The position numbers and the translations under genes are program-made. A DNA stretch of 46,629 nucleotides, taken from the NCBI GenBank assembly GCA_035462025.1, contig DATHUR010000145.1, forward strand, positions 1 through 46,629, read 5' to 3'. The notes below the pieces were generated by a model, which worked only from the letters and a program-made list of their open reading frames with translations, was not told the origin of the DNA and did no database searches. Each line of letters starts with the position of its first letter. Positions within the stretch are counted from its first letter, which is position 1. Shown piece after piece: positions 43,150 through 46,629 of the stretch. This DNA is from Egicoccus sp035462025 (GTDB taxonomy: Bacteria; Actinomycetota; Nitriliruptoria; Nitriliruptorales; Nitriliruptoraceae).

Positions 43150-43866
43150 GTGCCCGAATTGGTGCTCGTCGCGCTCATCCTGTTCGCGGGGGCGCTGACC
43201 CGGGCCTTCCTCGGCTTCGGCGACGCCGTGGTCGCGATGCCGTTGCTGGCGCTGGCCGCGGTCGACCTGCAACTCGCCGTCCCGGTGGTCGGACTCGGCG
43301 GCGTGCTGATCACGCTGATGACGGTGCGTCCGCGGATGGACGTCGAGCGCGGCATCCTGGGGCGTCTGCTCGCCGGCACGCTGGTCGGCCTGCCCGTTGG
43401 CGTCCTGCTCGTGACCCGACTGCCGGAACGCCCGCTCAAGGCGACGCTGGGTGTGATGCTGCTCGCCTACGGGGTCACGATGCTGCTGCGCCCACATCTG
43501 CGGCGTCGACTGCCCGCACGTTGGGCCACGGCGTTCGGCATCGCCGCCGGGGCACTCGGCGGCGCGTACAACCTCAACGGCGTTCCGGTCGCCGTCTTCG
43601 GGACCTTGCAGAACTGGGACCCCGAGCGGTTCCGGGGCACCCTCCAGGCCTACTTCGGCGTGTCGAGCCTGCTGGTCGCGCTCGGTCAGGGCGCCGGCGG
43701 CCTGTGGAGCTGGGAGGTCGCCCGCCTGCTCGCGGTTGCCGCCCCCGGCATGCTGCTGGCGATGCCGCTGGGCCGGGCCCTGCACCGGCGCGTGACGGCG
43801 CGGGCGTTCCTCCGGGCCGTCTTCGGCACCATCGCCCTGCTCGGCCTGGTGCTCCTGCGGCCCTGA
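43150..43866 (+). CDS. TauE/SafE-family membrane transporter
   Basis: A 238-residue protein with about seven hydrophobic segments, starting VPELVLVALILFAGALTRAF (GTG), with LGFGDAVVAMPLLAL as the family's first repeat and GALGGAYNLNGVPVAVFGTL as the second. Such proteins export sulfite, sulfoacetate or other organic anions. GGAAGG lies 7 bases before the GTG. It is divergent from the MaoC gene and precedes the two lyases by 92 bases. Confidence 0.88.
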   Translation: MPELVLVALILFAGALTRAFLGFGDAVVAMPLLALAAVDLQLAVPVVGLGGVLITLMTVRPRMDVERGILGRLLAGTLVGLPVGVLLVTRLPERPLKATLGVMLLAYGVTMLLRPHLRRRLPARWATAFGIAAGALGGAYNLNGVPVAVFGTLQNWDPERFRGTLQAYFGVSSLLVALGQGAGGLWSWEVARLLAVAAPGMLLAMPLGRALHRRVTARAFLRAVFGTIALLGLVLLRP

Positions 43867-43958
43867 CCGCCGACGTACGAAGGGGCAGCCCTCGATTTCC
43901 GGCGCGTCACGGCGCAGACCTAGCGTCCCCGACGAATGCTTCGACGTGGAGGACCGCG

Positions 43959-45011
43959 ATGCGCAGCCCGAAGGACTTCTTCCGCCCGCTGGCGATCGGT
44001 GCGCCCGAGCCGGTGCGCGAGATCCCGTTCCGCCCGTCGCGGATGATCCACTTCTTCGACCCGTCGAATCCGAAGATGGTGGCGAAGGTCCCCGACATCG
44101 CGCCGAAGGTCGACATCCTGCTCGGCAACCTCGAGGACGCCGTCTCGGTCGACAACAAGGAGGCCGCACGCAACGGCCTCGTCGAGGTCGGGCGGTCCTG
44201 GGATCCCTCGACCGGTACCCAGCTGTGGACGCGGGCCAACGCGCTGGACTCGCCGTGGATCCTCGACGACCTGACCACGCTGGTCACCGAGATCGGCGAC
44301 AAGCTCGACGTGATCATGCTGCCCAAGGTCGAGGGCGCCGACGACATCCACTACGCCGACCGCCTGCTCGCCCAGCTCGAGGCCAAGGCCGGCCTCACCC
44401 GGCCGATCCTGCTCCACGCGATCCTCGAGACGGCGCGTGGCATGGCCAACGTCGAGGAGATCTGCCTCGCCTCGCCGCGCATGCAGGGGCTCTCGCTCGG
44501 CCCGGCGGACCTCGCCGCCGACCGCCGCATGAAGACCACCCGCGTCGGTGGCGGCCACCCCGGCTACCTGGTGCGCGAGGACCCCGCCGGCGACGACATC
44601 GAGGCATCCCGCGCCACCTACCAGCAGGACCTGTGGCACTACACCGTCGCGCGCATGGTCGACGCGTGCGGGGTCGCCGGGATCCTGCCGTTCTACGGCC
44701 CGTTCGGCGACATCAAGGACACGGTCGCCTGCGAGGACCAGTTCAGAAACGCCTACCTGCTCGGGTGCGTCGGGGCGTGGAGCCTCCACCCGGTCCAGAT
44801 CGACATCGCCAAGAAGGTGTTCTCGCCCGAGCCGTCCGAGGTCGCCTGGGCCAAGAAGGTCGTCGAGGCGATGGGCGACGGCAGCGGCGCGGTGATGATC
44901 GACGGCAAGATGCAGGACGACGCCACGTACAAGCAGTGCCAGGTCGTGCTCGACCTGGCCCGCTCGCTGGCCGAACGGGACCCCGAACTCGCCGAGGAGT
45001 ACGCGCTGTGA
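43959..45011 (+). CDS. mcl: CoA-ester lyase, malyl-CoA/beta-methylmalyl-CoA lyase-like
   Basis: A 350-residue CitE-superfamily TIM barrel. Blocks: RMIHFFDPSNPKMV, the metal/CoA site DILLGNLEDAVSVDNKEAAR, VIMLPKVEGADDIHY, LHAILETARGMANVEEI and SLGPADLAADRRM. Its length and the C-terminal GSGAVMIDGKMQDDATYKQC resemble the long malyl-CoA/beta-methylmalyl-CoA lyases rather than citrate lyase beta. ATG 43959 with GGAGG 7 bases upstream. The exact CoA ester is not determinable here. Confidence 0.85.
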   Translation: MRSPKDFFRPLAIGAPEPVREIPFRPSRMIHFFDPSNPKMVAKVPDIAPKVDILLGNLEDAVSVDNKEAARNGLVEVGRSWDPSTGTQLWTRANALDSPWILDDLTTLVTEIGDKLDVIMLPKVEGADDIHYADRLLAQLEAKAGLTRPILLHAILETARGMANVEEICLASPRMQGLSLGPADLAADRRMKTTRVGGGHPGYLVREDPAGDDIEASRATYQQDLWHYTVARMVDACGVAGILPFYGPFGDIKDTVACEDQFRNAYLLGCVGAWSLHPVQIDIAKKVFSPEPSEVAWAKKVVEAMGDGSGAVMIDGKMQDDATYKQCQVVLDLARSLAERDPELAEEYAL

Positions 45012-45028
45012 GCGGCGCTGGAGGTCCC

Positions 45029-45076
45029 ATGTGGCTTTTTGAGGGACCGGAAGCGGTCTCGGAGGAATCGGAATGA
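45029..45076 (+). CDS. 15-codon ORF linking the two lyase genes
   Basis: ATG at 45029, GGAGG at 45020-45024, encodes MWLFEGPEAVSEESE and ends with a TGA that overlaps the ATG of the second lyase (ATGA). Its TTTTT run is unusual for this genome, and GGTCCC/GGGACC could fold across the start. It may be a coupling ORF or chance. Confidence 0.35.
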   Translation: MWLFEGPEAVSEESE

Positions 45077-45954
45077 ACGAGGCCTACCGCCCCCGGCGCA
45101 GCGTGCTGTACATGCCCGGGGCCAACGAACGCGCGCTCGAGAAGGCCAAGGGCCTGCCGGCCGACGGGCTCATCCTCGACCTCGAGGACGCCGTCGCCCC
45201 CGACGCGAAGGCCGACGCGCGCGACCGCATCGCGGCCGCGATCGCCGGGGGCGAGTACGGCCGGCGCGAACTGATCGGCCGCGTCAACGGCCTCGACACC
45301 GACTGGTTCGCCGCCGACGTCCGCACGGTCGCCGCAGCCGGTCCGGACGCCGTGCTGGTCCCCAAGGTCGGATCGGTCGAGGACGTGCGCACCATCGAGG
45401 CCGCCGTCGAGGCCGCCGGAGCCCCTGACCACACCCGCATCTGGGCGATGCTCGAGACCCCCTCGGCGATCCTGCACGCGGCCGAGATCGCCTCGTGCTC
45501 CGAACGGCTGACCGGGTTCGTCATGGGGACCAACGACCTGGTCAAGGAACTGCGGGCCGTCCGCGTCCCGGGTCGCGCGCCCCTGCTGCCGGCCATGTCG
45601 TGGGCGCTGCTCGCGGTGCGCGACGCCGGCAAGGTGATCCTCGACGGGGTCTACAACGACCTCGACGACGCCGACGGATTCGAGGCCGAGTGCCGGCAGG
45701 GCCGCGAGATGGGCTTCGACGGCAAGACCCTGATCCACCCGCGGCAACTCGCACCGTGCAACCGGATCTACGCACCCTCCGAGGTCGAGATCGACGAGGC
45801 CCGCGAGGTGATCGACGCCTGGGATGCCGCCCAGGCCGCCGGACAGGGCGGCGTGGTCACGGTGAACGGCCGGATGATCGAGAACCTGCACGTCGAGGAG
45901 GCCCGCCGCGCCGTCGCGCAGGCCGAGGCGATCGCCGCACTCGAGGCGGGCTGA
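45073..45954 (+). CDS. CitE-like CoA-ester lyase (second)
   Basis: A 293-residue CitE-type protein: RSVLYMPGANERALEKAKGL, the metal site GLILDLEDAVAPDAKADAR, AVLVPKVGSVEDVRTIE, IWAMLETPSAILHAAEIA and GFVMGTNDLVKELR, ending with GKTLIHPRQLAPCNRIYAPS. Short relatives act as citramalyl-CoA lyases or malyl-CoA thioesterases. It starts 61 bases after the first lyase with its own GGAGGA, so the two form an operon. Confidence 0.88.
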   Translation: MNEAYRPRRSVLYMPGANERALEKAKGLPADGLILDLEDAVAPDAKADARDRIAAAIAGGEYGRRELIGRVNGLDTDWFAADVRTVAAAGPDAVLVPKVGSVEDVRTIEAAVEAAGAPDHTRIWAMLETPSAILHAAEIASCSERLTGFVMGTNDLVKELRAVRVPGRAPLLPAMSWALLAVRDAGKVILDGVYNDLDDADGFEAECRQGREMGFDGKTLIHPRQLAPCNRIYAPSEVEIDEAREVIDAWDAAQAAGQGGVVTVNGRMIENLHVEEARRAVAQAEAIAALEAG

Positions 45955-46017
45955 GCGCACCGCGCGGTCGCCGTACCCCGCCTATCGGACCCCACGGGGT
46001 GGCCGACGGGTTCCGAT

Positions 46018-46629
46018 ATGCGCGATCGTGTCTGGCTGCTGGCTGCCGCGTCGGGAGCCCTCGCCCTCCCGGCGGTACTCGTCGTGGGCGGCCCCGGGGT
46101 CAAGGAGACGACGTGGGTCGTGCTCGGTGCCTGGGCGCTCGTGGGGGCCGTGGTCGCGACCAGCCGCCAGCCCCGCGCGGCGCGTGGCCACGGACTCGTC
46201 GTCGGCGCCGGCATCCTGCTGTTCGGCACCCTGGTCGAGTTCGTGGTCGCGTTCCTGCCCCCTGACCACGTGCTGGAGCAGTACGAACTGGTCTTCTATC
46301 CGATGGCCTTCCTCGTGCTGGCGGTCGCGCTCAACGGCATCGCCGCCCGCCGGTTCCCCGACGGCGACCCCGAAGGCCGCATCGACGCACTGATCGTGCT
46401 GGTGGGCACGGCCACGATCCTGATCGTGACCGTGTCGCTGCAGACCACCGGCGGCTCGATCGCGCGGCATGCGACCGTCATCGCGATGCCGCTCACGATG
46501 GCACCGATCCTGGCGGCCTGTATCCGGCTGCTCGTCACCGGCGCACACCGTCTGCCGGCGGCCTGGGCCATGGTCGGAGCATCCGCCGCCAACCTGATCG
46601 CGACCGTGACCCTCACCATTGATCCGGGA
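46018..46629 (+). CDS. Multi-spanning membrane protein, cut by the window end
   Basis: From ATG 46018 the frame stays open to the window end (204 codons, no stop). Six or so hydrophobic segments are seen, beginning VWLLAAASGALALPAVLVVG. The pattern of evenly spaced helices without other motifs resembles the N-terminal sensor half of actinobacterial GGDEF/EAL proteins, but no such domain is reached, so this is only a possibility. The start is preceded by an inverted repeat TATCGGA (45983) and TCCGATA (46012) enclosing a CCCC-AC-GGGG hairpin. Confidence 0.65.
   Translation, partial: MRDRVWLLAAASGALALPAVLVVGGPGVKETTWVVLGAWALVGAVVATSRQPRAARGHGLVVGAGILLFGTLVEFVVAFLPPDHVLEQYELVFYPMAFLVLAVALNGIAARRFPDGDPEGRIDALIVLVGTATILIVTVSLQTTGGSIARHATVIAMPLTMAPILAACIRLLVTGAHRLPAAWAMVGASAANLIATVTLTIDPG

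Overview
ORGANISM. The window is very GC-rich throughout, with short gaps, many ATGA/GTGA stop-start overlaps and frequent GTG starts. It carries an InhA-type enoyl reductase, an LigC-type ATP-dependent DNA ligase, a GlbO-type truncated haemoglobin, Lgt, and a branched-chain keto-acid dehydrogenase set with the lipoyl motif ETAKA. This points to a chromosome of a high-GC actinomycete (Actinomycetota). The gene set and acidic proteins would suit a deep-branching class such as Nitriliruptoria, but that placement is inference. No rRNA, tRNA, CRISPR array, insertion sequence or phage module was seen.

LAYOUT. (1) 1-4566: possible 3' end of a + strand gene, then the leucine operon on the minus strand (leader peptide, leuA, a 63-residue protein, leuC, leuD). 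(2) 4752-11850: GNAT + menC (menaquinone), a DUF2254 membrane protein, LigC-type ligase, lgt, a TetR regulator. (3) 10975-16942: minus-strand E1alpha-E1beta-E2-E3 2-oxoacid dehydrogenase operon ending in a GNAT gene; a universal stress protein diverges from it. (4) 17790-25967: ten-gene minus-strand type II fatty-acid synthesis operon: fabD, a lysine-free biotinyl-like protein, fabH, fabG, acpP, fabF, accD-type carboxyltransferase, plsC, acpS, fabI. (5) 26126-31955: kynureninase, a small repeat protein, an ECF sigma factor with a membrane partner, serA, and a ribbon-helix-helix regulator followed by a DUF4097 protein. (6) 31963-38440: minus-strand run with a deoxynucleotidase, a phosphonate-type ABC transporter (phnD-phnC-phnE-phnE), a dNTP triphosphohydrolase, a PAT-like acetyltransferase and truncated haemoglobin. 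(7) 38598-41913: ABC-2 exporter and a secreted protein. (8) 42053-45954: MaoC-type hydratase and two CitE-like CoA-ester lyases around a TauE/SafE exporter. (9) 46018-end: a truncated membrane protein.

HOW IT FITS TOGETHER. Most of the window is core metabolism: leucine synthesis, keto-acid oxidation to acyl-CoA primers, and fatty-acid/phospholipid synthesis. Branched acyl-CoAs from the dehydrogenase complex could prime FabH, but nothing here proves it. The least ordinary items are the biotinyl-like protein with no lysine inside the fatty-acid operon, the leucine-rich leader ORF before leuA, repeated TTGAC-N6-GTCA sites over the fabD promoter, a perfect TGACGTCA-based palindrome before the RHH gene, and the coupling of a phosphonate-type transporter to two deoxynucleotide-degrading enzymes.
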